Source: Methylomicrobium sp. (GTDB lineage Bacteria; Pseudomonadota; Gammaproteobacteria; Methylococcales; Methylomonadaceae). Taken from it: a stretch of DNA of 64,000 nt. The first letter of the stretch is position 1; each line of letters opens with the position of its first letter. The stretch spans positions 79,301 through 143,300 of the forward strand of contig JAGXSU010000108.1 of the NCBI GenBank assembly GCA_018333785.1, given 5' to 3'. Under the pieces are notes generated by a model. The model saw only the letters and a list, made by a program, of their open reading frames with translations. It searched no databases and was not told the DNA's origin. The translations under genes were made by a program, and so were the position numbers. Positions 10,137 to 19,544 of this stretch are shown in pieces.

Positions 10137-10634
10137 TTACTGACTATAAGCAATATCGAGCACCGTATACCGGACCGGTTTTTGTTCGATAACAATCGTC
10201 ACTTCATCGTCATAGGTTTTTTTCAGCAACACCTTGGCGAGAGGAGAATCCAGACTGATATAGTTCTTGGCAGGGTTAAGTTCATCCGCCCCCACGATTC
10301 GATAAGTGACCGGCTCACCGGATTCATTTTCCAGTGTCACCCAGGCCCCAAAAAAAATCTTATCCTGATCTGAAGGGGCCTGGGAGACGACGGTAAGCGA
10401 GGGCAAACGCTTTTGTAAATAATGAATGCGCCGGTCTATTCCGCGTAATTCTTTTTTGCGATAAATATATTCGGCATTTTCCGATCGGTCACCTTCAGCA
10501 GCGGCGGCGGACAGAGCGGCGGTGACGTCCTTGCGTTTGTCCCATAAGCCCCGTAATTCATTTTCCAGCGCTTGATAACCGGCTTGGGTGATATAGGGGG
10601 ATGATTTGGCTTGGGGTGGTTTCCAGCGGCTCAT
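10137..10634 (-). CDS. greB: Transcription elongation factor GreB
   Basis: A 165-residue cleavage factor that rescues backtracked RNA polymerase. The N-terminal coiled coil contains the tip acidic pair in AAAEGDRSENAEYIYRKKELR, the start is the GreB-like YITQAGYQALENELR, and the C-terminal FKBP-like domain reads GAWVTLENE ... YRIVGADE. A basic N-terminus and length favour GreB over GreA. It converges on cmoM with a 15-bp gap. Confidence 0.93.
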   Translation of the reverse strand: MSRWKPPQAKSSPYITQAGYQALENELRGLWDKRKDVTAALSAAAAEGDRSENAEYIYRKKELRGIDRRIHYLQKRLPSLTVVSQAPSDQDKIFFGAWVTLENESGEPVTYRIVGADELNPAKNYISLDSPLAKVLLKKTYDDEVTIVIEQKPVRYTVLDIAYSQ

Positions 10635-10729
10635 GGGATTTTATATTCCGGTTTTTAATATTTTCAGACAACAGAGGCTTTATTTTATATCATAGCCGTT
10701 TCTTAAATTATCAACAGTAGGTTCCCTCC

Positions 10730-11209
10730 ATGCAAGTAGCTGAAAATATGGCTGTTTCTATTCATTACACATTGACCAATGACGCCGGTGAAACGCTGGA
10801 TAGCTCAATTGGCAGTGATGCGCTGGTTTATCTGCATGGACAGGGCAGTATCATTCCCGGACTGGAAAAAGCTCTGCTTGGAAAAGCCGTTGGCGATAAG
10901 TTAAATGTCGAAATAGAGCCGTCAGAAGCTTACGGCGATTACGATGAAGACATGGTTCAAGTGATTCCGCGTCAGATGTTTGAAGGAATCGATGTGATCG
11001 AAGTCGGCATGCAGTTTCACGCAGATGTCAGCTCAGGCCCCGGTGTCGTCACGGTCATTAATGTCGAAGGTGATGATGTTACCATCGATGGCAACCATCC
11101 TCTGGCCGGTATGAAATTATTTTTCGACGTGGAAATAACCGATATCAGAGAAGCGACGATGGACGAATTGGCTCATGGTCACGTGCATGGTGCCGGTTGC
11201 AGTCATTGA
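10730..11209 (+). CDS. slyD: FKBP-type peptidyl-prolyl isomerase, SlyD-like
   Basis: A cytoplasmic prolyl isomerase and chaperone with an FKBP domain interrupted by an insert-in-flap domain (SIIPGLEKALLGKAVGDKL, AYGDYDEDMVQVIPRQMF, NHPLAGMKLFFDVEI). The 159-residue protein ends in a short metal-binding tail (HGHVHGAGCSH), shorter than the His/Cys-rich tail of E. coli SlyD. It has its own promoter region and a hairpin downstream. Confidence 0.9.
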   Translation: MQVAENMAVSIHYTLTNDAGETLDSSIGSDALVYLHGQGSIIPGLEKALLGKAVGDKLNVEIEPSEAYGDYDEDMVQVIPRQMFEGIDVIEVGMQFHADVSSGPGVVTVINVEGDDVTIDGNHPLAGMKLFFDVEITDIREATMDELAHGHVHGAGCSH

Positions 11210-11220
11210 TAACCGCTACT

Positions 11221-11249
11221 GCCCTGAAATCATCCGCTGATTTTAGGGC
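11221..11249 (+). terminator. Hairpin after slyD
   Basis: GCCCTGAAATCA and TGATTTTAGGGC pair around TCCGC with one mismatch, a dozen bases after the slyD stop. No T run follows, so termination is uncertain. Confidence 0.45.
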
Positions 11250-11309
11250 GGCAACGTTAAATGAACATTCAAACACGTTAGCAATCAGAGTGATCGGTCA
11301 GACCTGAAG

Positions 11310-11344
11310 GTAAGTTGCGGTTGGCGGCGATAGCCGACCCAACG
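11310..11344 (+). repeat. REP-like palindrome, GTTGGG family, diverged
   Basis: GTAAGTTGCGGTTGGCGGCGATAGCCGACCCAACG keeps the GGCGATAGCC centre and the ACCCAAC arm of the family; the GTAG foot is changed to GTAA. Confidence 0.55.
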
Positions 11345-11460
11345 ATTGATCATCTGCTTGATGTTGGGCAGCGAAAAGCTTACACCTACCCTTTGTTTAT
11401 CATCAAACTGGGAATTGCTGCTTCGCAATGTTGAGGGGGTAAATTGTATGAAGCAGGTTT

Positions 11461-11940
11461 TTAGAGTCCAAGATCGCTCAATCCTGGATGATTATCAGGG
11501 CGACGGCCTTGAGGCCAATGAAATTTGCGGTCCGTTTCTTTGATAGGCAGGTCGTTGATACTCGCATAACGCTGCCGCATTAAGCCGTATTCATCAAATT
11601 CCCAGTTCTCGTTGCCGTAAGATCGAAACCATTCATTATTTTCATTGTGCCATTCGTATGCAAACCGGACGGCGATACGGTTACCCTCAAAAGCCCACAG
11701 TTCTTTAATTAACCGGTATTCGTATTCGCTGGCCCATTTGCGTTTCAGGAAGTCGATGATTTGTTCCCGGCCTACGATAAATTCAGCCCGATTTCGCCAT
11801 TGGCTGTCGATCGTATAGGCTAAAGCAACTTTTTCAGGAGTGCGATTATTCCAGCCGTCTTCAGCCATACGGACCTTCTCAACCGCGGTTTCGCGGGTGA
11901 AGGGCGGAAACGGAGGTCGTGATTCAATCGTCGTGTTCAT
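11461..11940 (-). CDS. DUF1348 / NTF2-like (SnoaL) family protein
   Basis: A 159-residue cytosolic protein with the DUF1348 signature: [54 protein letters not shown], and [10 protein letters not shown]. The fold is a cone-shaped NTF2-like barrel; the biological role of this family is not established. The gene is monocistronic, and its 3-prime end overlaps a spurious ORF on the other strand. Confidence 0.85.
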   Translation of the reverse strand: MNTTIESRPPFPPFTRETAVEKVRMAEDGWNNRTPEKVALAYTIDSQWRNRAEFIVGREQIIDFLKRKWASEYEYRLIKELWAFEGNRIAVRFAYEWHNENNEWFRSYGNENWEFDEYGLMRQRYASINDLPIKETDRKFHWPQGRRPDNHPGLSDLGL

Positions 11941-12098
11941 TAAAACTTCCGGTTAATCTTGTTGAGTTTAAGGATATGAACATTTGTAGGCTTTCTTGAG
12001 CAGCATCAATGTTATAACCACGGCAACGGATTGATTTTTTGTCCATCTTCAAGGCGGATGGACAAAAAATATGCCTCAGTTTGTAACGTCCGTTCCTG

Positions 12099-12635
12099 TC
12101 AGTGAAAATGCACTTCTCGTGATTTAACCATATCGCTTCGTTTCAAAACATAGCTGTCCTCATCATCACTGGATAGCATTGATCCGTCTTCATTGATCTG
12201 AATGAGCGTGCCTTCATTTTCAATGCGATAGTGCCGCGTGCTTTGCCCGCCTTTTTTGGGAGTCAAAACAACGGTATGACTCTCTTCATCCCAGGTGTAT
12301 TTCCCTTTTTCATAAAACTCCCTTGAGGACTCTTTTGCTGGCTGAGTCACCAGCAAATAATTATTTTTTTGTTTTAAAGACAGGGTCGCTTTGATTCCCG
12401 TGCAATCTTTACAAGGAAGAAATCCGTAGAAAACGCCATGAAAGTCGACGCTTTTATCAATAGGGGCTTCATGTCCTGCGTGGCCTGTTTCACTCTGTTG
12501 GCTCTTCGCTCGCATTCTGAGGAAACTTTCTTGAGCTTCGAGGTCTGTCGCCGCCATTACTGGAATAGCAGGGAGCAGACTGCTAAATAGAAACAAAGCC
12601 AGATTCTGTTTTAATTGTTTTTTTATTGCTAGCAT
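12099..12635 (-). CDS. Exported NlpE-like copper-resistance/stress protein
   Basis: A 178-residue protein with an N-terminal signal peptide (LALFLFSSLLPAIPVMA). The central segment GVFYGFLPCKDCTGIKATLSL is the NlpE N-terminal signature, including its CxxC. NlpE is an outer-membrane lipoprotein that senses surface and copper stress through Cpx in enterics. This protein lacks an obvious lipobox cysteine at the cleavage site and is shorter, so it may be a periplasmic NlpE-domain protein. The tail is histidine-bearing (REVHFH). Confidence 0.75.
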   Translation of the reverse strand: MLAIKKQLKQNLALFLFSSLLPAIPVMAATDLEAQESFLRMRAKSQQSETGHAGHEAPIDKSVDFHGVFYGFLPCKDCTGIKATLSLKQKNNYLLVTQPAKESSREFYEKGKYTWDEESHTVVLTPKKGGQSTRHYRIENEGTLIQINEDGSMLSSDDEDSYVLKRSDMVKSREVHFH

Positions 12636-12891
12636 GATGAGTTTCCGGAAAATAAAAATTGGGTTGTTGTATTCGAAAATTTACCAGATATATTCGATTT
12701 GCCAAAAAAAAGGTCTAAATTAACCTGTCTTAAATTCTATGGCACTGTTTTTTATGAATAATTTATTTTTATGTGGGTGGAAATGATCGATTAAAGCGGC
12801 AAAGTTTCATCATGATGGTGCAAAAGGGGTTGGGTTAAATTATGTTAGCTGTAAATTTCAGTAATATCCTATAGTGCTTTTTACTGCTAGC

Positions 12892-14298
12892 TCAGGCAAA
12901 TTTCTTTTTCAGCCGCCAAAAAACCATGGCCGAAGCCAGAACCATTGCACACGCGGAACCCATCAGTATCAAACCCAGGAACAGGGTTTGCCTGAATGTA
13001 TAGTCCACCAATTCTTTGCCGCTGGCCTGAGTTTGCAGGGTTAGCGCGTTGACTCGAGCCGACAGTTCATCAAATTTACCGGGAGCCAGAGTCTGATCGA
13101 CGGTTTGCAGCAATTTCACCAAATCAAGCGCGGTGGCGTTGATCTGGGAAGCGGCTGCCGTGTATTCGTTGATGCGAAAGGGCTCTGCGTTCGGGTTTGA
13201 TGGGTGGGATTGAAGTTGCCGCAAGACATCTTGAAAAGACTTCAAGGCTGCGTTTGACGCATCGGACATTTGTTTGCCTGCATCAAGAGCGTTCTCGGTC
13301 TGGGCGGCGAGACTGACGAGGCCCGGTTGCTGTTCGTTCAGTGCTTGAACGATCTGCTGGCGCTCATTGCTGATGAGGCCGGGCAGGGTTTCTGCGGTTT
13401 GACTGAACCGGTCCGCCGATTCGGCCACTTGAGCCGTGCTGTTCAGCAGTTTTTCCATCTGAGGCATTTCCGCCGTCTGGATGATCAGTAATTCGGTTTC
13501 CCAGCGGACCAGTGTGGGCATATGCCTGGCCAGAAACAGGCCTCTTTCGGCGAAGAGGCGGGAGCTAGCCAGTTCTCGAGTCGCGGGGTCCAGACCTGCC
13601 AATGGATCAATGGCGAGCAGATTGAACACACTGCTGGTAATGCCAGCCTTGGGACTACGGTTCATTTGTGAAATTTCGGACGCGAAGCCCAGCGAACCTA
13701 AATCCCGAGGTGAGCGCACATCAGGGTGTTGCTTGTGCCAGTCGAGAATGGCTGTACGCAGTTCAGCGACCTGTTCTTTTTTCAGTGCCGCCTCGGCAAT
13801 CCGCCAAATTTCTTTCTCTACCTGCTCGGACGCGTATCGATAAGGTTCGGCTGATTCGCCGGAGAACTTGGGTGTCCAGTAGCCCTCAAAATTCATCCTG
13901 TTTAAGCTGGCGAAGATGATCATGTCGAGGAGATTGGCATAAGTGTTGGCCCCTGTGGCCATGGCCAATATATCGGTGGTAGTGGCGATGCGTCGTTTTA
14001 GCTGGTTCAGTCTTTTTGGTGCCGGATCATCTTCCCTCTGCAGTTTACGTGCGGCGTTATTGAGCGCTTCTATGGAATTATCTGCAAAACGGAGTAACTC
14101 GGATTGCAGTTCGACAGGATCGGGTGCGCCATTTTCCTGATTGATAGGCAAGAGTGTGAAGAGGCCTTTTTCCGGCAATTCCAGCGTGCTCCTGAGTAAA
14201 TTGCAACCGCTTGCACTCAAGGTCAGGGTCACCAGCAGAACGACTTTAGGCGCCCATTGATGGATATTTGGACAGTAAGGCTGAAGCTCGCCATGCAT
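12892..14298 (-). CDS. Predicted membrane-anchored lipoprotein-like protein with coiled coil, unknown function
   Basis: A 468-residue protein. A hydrophobic N-terminal helix ends in a lipobox-like LSASGC (about residue 32), suggesting export and lipidation. The body is helical, with long alanine/glutamine-rich heptad stretches (residues 280-430), and a second hydrophobic helix closes the protein (LFLGLILMGSACAMVLASAMVF) with a basic end (RLKKKFA) that should stay cytoplasmic. AGGAG lies 10 bases before the ATG. I do not recognise a family. The topology, two membrane anchors around a periplasmic coiled coil, recalls the layout of chemoreceptor-like or cell-envelope spacer proteins, but no methyl-accepting or HAMP motif is visible. 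Confidence 0.7.
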   Translation of the reverse strand: MHGELQPYCPNIHQWAPKVVLLVTLTLSASGCNLLRSTLELPEKGLFTLLPINQENGAPDPVELQSELLRFADNSIEALNNAARKLQREDDPAPKRLNQLKRRIATTTDILAMATGANTYANLLDMIIFASLNRMNFEGYWTPKFSGESAEPYRYASEQVEKEIWRIAEAALKKEQVAELRTAILDWHKQHPDVRSPRDLGSLGFASEISQMNRSPKAGITSSVFNLLAIDPLAGLDPATRELASSRLFAERGLFLARHMPTLVRWETELLIIQTAEMPQMEKLLNSTAQVAESADRFSQTAETLPGLISNERQQIVQALNEQQPGLVSLAAQTENALDAGKQMSDASNAALKSFQDVLRQLQSHPSNPNAEPFRINEYTAAASQINATALDLVKLLQTVDQTLAPGKFDELSARVNALTLQTQASGKELVDYTFRQTLFLGLILMGSACAMVLASAMVFWRLKKKFA

Positions 14299-14700
14299 GA
14301 AGTCATCAACTCCTAAGGTGATTTCTGATAAATTGCCACATTGCCTTCTGCCGGTATAGCCCCCGAAATGTCTATCCTTCAGGGAGATTTGAAAGCGTCA
14401 GAAAGTAGTTTAACATCATTTTTAAGCCGGATGTTTTGACCGAATAGGCCGTGGCTGTGCGGTTGTCTGCCGGAACAGATTGAATTAACGAAACCTCGGG
14501 GATAACTATTCGCCCTACAACGATCTTTCATTCGGCGGGACGATTTCAACATGTAACAAGAATTGAAGTGGACATTCCTATTTGAGTATAAGGCCCAATT
14601 TTTCAAAATTAATCAAATCTGATTTTTTCCAAACTATATTTATTAATGAATTTTACTACTCTGTATTTTATGACCATGCTGCCAATACTTTACTTTTATC
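14299..14700. other. 402-bp intergenic region, divergent promoter region
   Basis: It lies between the divergent lipoprotein-like gene and the c-di-GMP signalling gene. The only track ORF (14379-14606) has no ribosome binding site or recognisable product. The last 100 bases before 14701 are AT-rich and probably hold the promoter. No repeat or riboswitch was recognised. Confidence 0.5.
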
Positions 14701-17700
14701 ATGGCTTCTAGAAGCCTTACAAAACGTCGCCGCCATATTCGTTACGCGATCAAATTAGACGCCACATTAGTTTTGGATAATGGGCAAAATTTCCCCTGCG
14801 AAATTCATGATTTTTGTAGTTCGGGGTTTCTATTAAGCCTTGACCCATCAAGCCAGGCATTCCAATTTCCGGCTAATAAGTACGTTCAGCTTCTTTTCAC
14901 GGTGGAGAGTGAATCTGATGCTGATGCTCTGCAATTTCAACTTCAAGTCAGTGTGATGCACGCAAGTTCCAATGGAATCGGTGTTTTCATTGAAAACATT
15001 CCACAGGAAATTTTTAATGCCTTAAAAAATGAGGTTTTTAAGGTGTCCGGCAGAACAGCTCAACATGACATTGAGCCAACCGAAGCAGAGCCGCACCAGG
15101 ATAACTTAAAACAAATGAAAATTTGGCTTGATAAAGAGCTGGTTGGGTTGCTCAACAATTTTTTTGAGAGATTGGATGAGGATTTTAAAAAATCGGTTCA
15201 TAAAATCTCTACTTCAGCACTTGAGGATTTAATAACAACGCTCAAATTTAATTACGATTCAATTACCAGTGAGTTTTGTAATTCGGTTTTTTTGGGTGTC
15301 GACAGCATGACCGGTTCCAGCATACAGGAAAACAGGTTAAATGCCGGTACTATGGAAAAGCTTTCTTTGGTTGAAATGGATGATTTTGAAGATTGGTTAA
15401 ATCTGTCGGCAGTTATCAGGCGGTTAACAAAACACTATGAATATCCACTTAATCAAATAAACAACCAATTGAAACGGTTATTTGGCCATTGGGCCCATGA
15501 TGTTAAAAATCCAATCAGTCCGGATGCCTTGTGTGATCACTTTCGCGAACTTATCCTGCAATTAAATTTAGAAATCACGATTAATCAAACACTTTATTCG
15601 GCGTTTGAAAAAGTATTAACGAAGGATTTGGAGGCGTTGTACGAGCATTTTGAGCATCTGTTATCCAAACTGAGTGCTCCCAAGCCTGCGCCCGCCAAAA
15701 TTGTCAAGCAACCTGAACAGATCGCGATTGACCATGGTTATTTGGGAGATCCGGTCTTTGAGTTTGATACCAACACCGCCAGGACGCTGGTTAATACGTT
15801 TGCTGTTAAAGAAGATGCTGGTCTAAAAAAGCCGGCAACAGTTGAAATGTCCAAAACGTTGCCGGGCCTATCAATCCATAACCAGCCTCATTCAGGAACT
15901 GCATCATCAATTCGGAATGCAGCGTCTCAAGGGGGTTTTTCCGCCGAAGAAGTCATCGCGATGATTTCGAAAATGTATAAAACTACTGCTGTAGGTGACA
16001 GGAATGAGCCCATCACAAGCAGTTTACTGCACACACTCATTCGAGATAAGTTAAACGATAGCGCTGGGACACCGGCTTTTTTTTCTAAACAGGATGCCCA
16101 TAATATCGAGGTTTATGAAACGTTTTTCGATACCTTATTCAATGACGTGGCTATTTCCCCCGAAATCAAAGCTTATATGGCGCGCATGCAGCTATCGCTT
16201 CTTGAACAAACGCTGCAAGGTAACCACTTTTTAAGTGCGGACTCGCATCCTATCAGAAACATACTCAATCAATTAGCGTCTTTGGAATCGGCCGTAAAAG
16301 AGAATCGAGTCATCAAAAGAACGCCTGTAAAAAGCACGCTGGACAAACTGGTCTTACGAATACTTCAGGAGGCGAGCACTAATTCGTCGATATTTGCAGA
16401 AGTGGAGCAAGAACTCCAAGAGGTGACACAACAAGTCAAAAAATCGGCAGATCTGCTTATCAAAAGAATAATCGAGCCTTACGAAGGGCAGCAGCTACTG
16501 GAGATGGCAAGGCGCCATGTTCAGCATGAAATTGATAAGCGCATTGCCGGAAAATTAATTCCTAATTGTGTTTTGATGTTGTTGAATTCGGGATGGCAGC
16601 ATTTATTGGTTCTACTTGAATTGGATAAGGAAAAATCAACCGAGGAAAAATCGGCCAATTATCAGGTAATCGATGATTTGATCCGTTGGCTGTCCTTTCG
16701 CGGGGCCGGTCTTGAATCTGAATACGACGCGATCAGTCAAACCATTCAATTTATAGATGAGAAACTCGGATCGTTTGCCCCCAATGCTTTTAATCACTTT
16801 AAGGTCATTGAAGATTTAAGGCGTTGTTTGATAGGTGTCGATTCTCTTGCCGAGAGAAAACGTCTGGAAATAGTCTATGTTGACAGGCTTTTAGAACCTG
16901 AATCCCCAAACAAAAACAGCGCGATGGATCTTTGGGCGCTTCAGGTGGAACAATTACAGACAGGTGAATGGATAACCTTTTTTAGGAAAGAGGCTATATT
17001 CGTGCCGCTTAAGCTTGTCTGGAAAGGACAATTTCCGGAAATCCTGGTCTTTGTTGATAGGGATGGTTTAAACAAAACGGAACTGACTAAAATGGAATTG
17101 ACGGAACTTCTGCGCAACGGAGGGGCAAACACGATCGAAAATCCGGATGAGCCGTTAATGGACCGCACTACGCAGGTGATGCTACAGAAAATGCATGAAA
17201 AGCTCATTTACAACGCAACCCATGATTCTGTTACCGGCTTGTTAACAAGAGATGAGTTTATAAAACAATTGAAAAACGAGCTCGCAAAACAAGGTGACGC
17301 TCAGCACCTGCTTTGTCATTTGAAAATCCTGGATTTTCGGATGTTAACCAATGTGTGTGGAATAGAACCGGGTAATCAACTGTTGATAAGCGTCACCCAT
17401 ATTTTGACCGGTCAATTAACGAATAACGAAGTGCTTGCCCGTTTAGGTGATAAAACGTTCGGAATTTTGTTAAAAAACTGCACAAAAGAAGAGGGTTTGG
17501 ACCGGGCTCAGTCATTGGTTAACCTTATCACCGCAACCCATTTTGATTGTGAAAATAAAAGTTTTCCAATTAATATCAGCGTGGGACTGGCACCCTTTAT
17601 AGTAAACGGTCTTGATGCCCAACAATTTTTGCAGCACGCTGTTTCCGCCTGTATTTTCAGTGAGCGGTCCGGAAATAATCAGATCAAACTGTTCTGCGAA

Positions 17701-18663
17701 GAAGATGAAGATTTAAAAAATCAATACAAAATACAGGAATTTGCCGGGCAGATAGATCAAGTCCTGTCGGAAAACAGGCTGTTTTTAAGATGTCAAAAGA
17801 TAGTCGGCATAGAAACCGAAAAAAGCAGTCATCTACATTACGAAATTCTTCTGGGGATTAAAGATGAATCGGGGAAGACGATTTTACCCGATCATTTTAT
17901 TCCGGCAGTTGAGTGGCTAAAACGCATGCAGGATGTGGATCAATGGGTGATCACTCATGTATTTAAATGGATTGAAGAACATAGCGCGTTTTTCGACCAG
18001 ATCGACGGATTTGCCATTAATCTTTCCGGGCAATCCGTAAATTCACAGACGTTTCTCGAATTTCTGATCCGACGCCTTGATTCATGCAAGTTTCCGGCTG
18101 AAAAACTGACGTTTGAAATTACCGAAACGGTTGCCGCCGATAGTTTTGTCTACGTAAAAAACTTCATTCACGAAATCAAAGCGTATGGTTGCCGGTTTTC
18201 ACTGGATGATTTTGGCTCGGGCTATTCATCCTATGCCTATCTGAAAAATTTGGACGTTGATTATTTAAAAATCGATGGTGCTTTCGTCAAAGACATGACC
18301 GAAAACAAGGCCGACGTGGCTATTGTAAAATCGATGAACGAAATTGCTCACTCATTGGGCATGAAAACGATTGCTGAATATGTCGAAAGCAACGAAATTT
18401 GCGACATTTTAAGAGATATTGGCGTTGATTTTGCGCAAGGCTACTTCATTGAAAAACCGAAATTACTGTTAGAGCTGGTCAATGAAACCGAGTTAAGCGG
18501 GCAGTCCCAGGCGTCAGAAACCTTGGCTGTTGATACAACGATGGAACCGCAAGTGGATAGCCTTGCTGAACAGGACTCGGTCGTTACAGATTCGAAGAGT
18601 GATGATAAAAAACAAAACGGTGGCGAAGGATTGTTGGAGGGTGATGACTTCTGGGGTTTTTAA
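14701..18663 (+). CDS. PilZ-DUF1631-GGDEF-EAL protein, c-di-GMP signalling
   Basis: A 1320-residue cytoplasmic protein. A PilZ-like domain (residues 8-115) has the basic RRRHIRY motif, but the second motif reads DFCSSG instead of D/NxSxxG. A long DUF1631-type helical region follows (about 120-720). The GGDEF domain (about 840-990) is degenerate: RLGDKTF replaces RxGGDEF, so it should not make c-di-GMP. The EAL domain (about 1010-1255) keeps YEILL, NLS, FEITET, DDFGSGYSS, LKIDGAFV and AEYVES, so it may be an active phosphodiesterase. The tail is acidic. The combination suggests a c-di-GMP receptor/phosphodiesterase. No ribosome binding site is obvious before the ATG. Confidence 0.88.
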   Translation: MASRSLTKRRRHIRYAIKLDATLVLDNGQNFPCEIHDFCSSGFLLSLDPSSQAFQFPANKYVQLLFTVESESDADALQFQLQVSVMHASSNGIGVFIENIPQEIFNALKNEVFKVSGRTAQHDIEPTEAEPHQDNLKQMKIWLDKELVGLLNNFFERLDEDFKKSVHKISTSALEDLITTLKFNYDSITSEFCNSVFLGVDSMTGSSIQENRLNAGTMEKLSLVEMDDFEDWLNLSAVIRRLTKHYEYPLNQINNQLKRLFGHWAHDVKNPISPDALCDHFRELILQLNLEITINQTLYSAFEKVLTKDLEALYEHFEHLLSKLSAPKPAPAKIVKQPEQIAIDHGYLGDPVFEFDTNTARTLVNTFAVKEDAGLKKPATVEMSKTLPGLSIHNQPHSGTASSIRNAASQGGFSAEEVIAMISKMYKTTAVGDRNEPITSSLLHTLIRDKLNDSAGTPAFFSKQDAHNIEVYETFFDTLFNDVAISPEIKAYMARMQLSLLEQTLQGNHFLSADSHPIRNILNQLASLESAVKENRVIKRTPVKSTLDKLVLRILQEASTNSSIFAEVEQELQEVTQQVKKSADLLIKRIIEPYEGQQLLEMARRHVQHEIDKRIAGKLIPNCVLMLLNSGWQHLLVLLELDKEKSTEEKSANYQVIDDLIRWLSFRGAGLESEYDAISQTIQFIDEKLGSFAPNAFNHFKVIEDLRRCLIGVDSLAERKRLEIVYVDRLLEPESPNKNSAMDLWALQVEQLQTGEWITFFRKEAIFVPLKLVWKGQFPEILVFVDRDGLNKTELTKMELTELLRNGGANTIENPDEPLMDRTTQVMLQKMHEKLIYNATHDSVTGLLTRDEFIKQLKNELAKQGDAQHLLCHLKILDFRMLTNVCGIEPGNQLLISVTHILTGQLTNNEVLARLGDKTFGILLKNCTKEEGLDRAQSLVNLITATHFDCENKSFPINISVGLAPFIVNGLDAQQFLQHAVSACIFSERSGNNQIKLFCEEDEDLKNQYKIQEFAGQIDQVLSENRLFLRCQKIVGIETEKSSHLHYEILLGIKDESGKTILPDHFIPAVEWLKRMQDVDQWVITHVFKWIEEHSAFFDQIDGFAINLSGQSVNSQTFLEFLIRRLDSCKFPAEKLTFEITETVAADSFVYVKNFIHEIKAYGCRFSLDDFGSGYSSYAYLKNLDVDYLKIDGAFVKDMTENKADVAIVKSMNEIAHSLGMKTIAEYVESNEICDILRDIGVDFAQGYFIEKPKLLLELVNETELSGQSQASETLAVDTTMEPQVDSLAEQDSVVTDSKSDDKKQNGGEGLLEGDDFWGF

Positions 18664-18832
18664 GTATATTGCCCTGCATGCTTAAGTATTTATAGTGCAA
18701 CGCATACTTTGCCTGCTCCCATTACGCGAAAACCCGCGTGGTTAGCGGGTATGACGGTGTATGTTGAGCCTCTTGGACGACAATCCGGCAGTGACTATTT
18801 GCCGGTAATGCCGTCATCAGATTCCAAAGTCC

Positions 18833-19303
18833 TTACTTCAACGCTACGGTCTCGGCACGGTCGACGATCTCGAGTGTTATTTTGCCTTCCTGAGCTAACC
18901 AGCCAATACTGCGCTGGATAATTTTTTCTTCTTCAGAAAGTTCCCTTACCAATTTTGAGACCGGGGTCGCGCCATTTTCAGACACGTAATTCCAGATGCT
19001 GCCAGCGGTCAAACCGATGCGATCAGCAACAGAAATTTCAGGTGCAACCTCTACGACAACCGGTTTGGCTGTTTCGGCTTTTGCCTTTTTAGCCGGGGCC
19101 TTAGCAGGACTGGCTTTTTTGGGTGTTGCTTCGGTTTCGACGGTTGCAACGGGCTTTTCAGCTTTAGCTTTAGGCGCAGCGGTTACAACCGGAGTTTCTT
19201 CAGGTTTAGCTACAGGAACTGTTTTTTCAGTGGTGGTTTTTGGCTTTTTCATAATGATATAAATAGTAAAGAGGATAAAAGATAGTATCAACCATTCAAA
19301 CAT
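18833..19303 (-). CDS. Membrane-anchored winged-helix (DUF2582-like) protein with Ala/Lys/Pro linker
   Basis: A 156-residue protein in three parts: a transmembrane helix (residues 3-17), a histone-tail-like low-complexity linker rich in Lys, Ala, Pro, Val and Thr (20-90), and a C-terminal winged-helix domain (RIGLTAGSIWNYVSENG ... QRSIGWLAQEGKI) of the DUF2582 type. GGGAG before the first ATG supports including the membrane helix rather than starting at the internal MKKPK. A DNA-binding-like fold tethered to the membrane is unusual; the function is unknown. Confidence 0.78.
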   Translation of the reverse strand: MFEWLILSFILFTIYIIMKKPKTTTEKTVPVAKPEETPVVTAAPKAKAEKPVATVETEATPKKASPAKAPAKKAKAETAKPVVVEVAPEISVADRIGLTAGSIWNYVSENGATPVSKLVRELSEEEKIIQRSIGWLAQEGKITLEIVDRAETVALK

Positions 19304-19544
19304 AAAGGTACTCCCTTCAGTTAGGCCGATTTTACGCGAGTTTTTGAATATAAGTAAAAACAGATAAACGATATTAGTCGAAATAAGGCCATAACTTGAA
19401 ATAACTTCACAATTATTGAGATGGATTGTGGATCAATCACCTCAGTCCGAGGTGATTGATATCGCTTTTGCTGATGGTTTCGGACGTTTATTCTCGCTGG
19501 AAATGGCAATCATACAGAATCACTTGACCCTCTGTTCGCCCTGC

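Noticed and set aside
11346-11543. 65-residue plus-strand ORF
   Set aside because: Overlaps the end of the DUF1348 gene antisense and has no recognisable product.
14379-14606. 75-residue minus-strand ORF
   Set aside because: No ribosome binding site or family; lies in the divergent promoter region.
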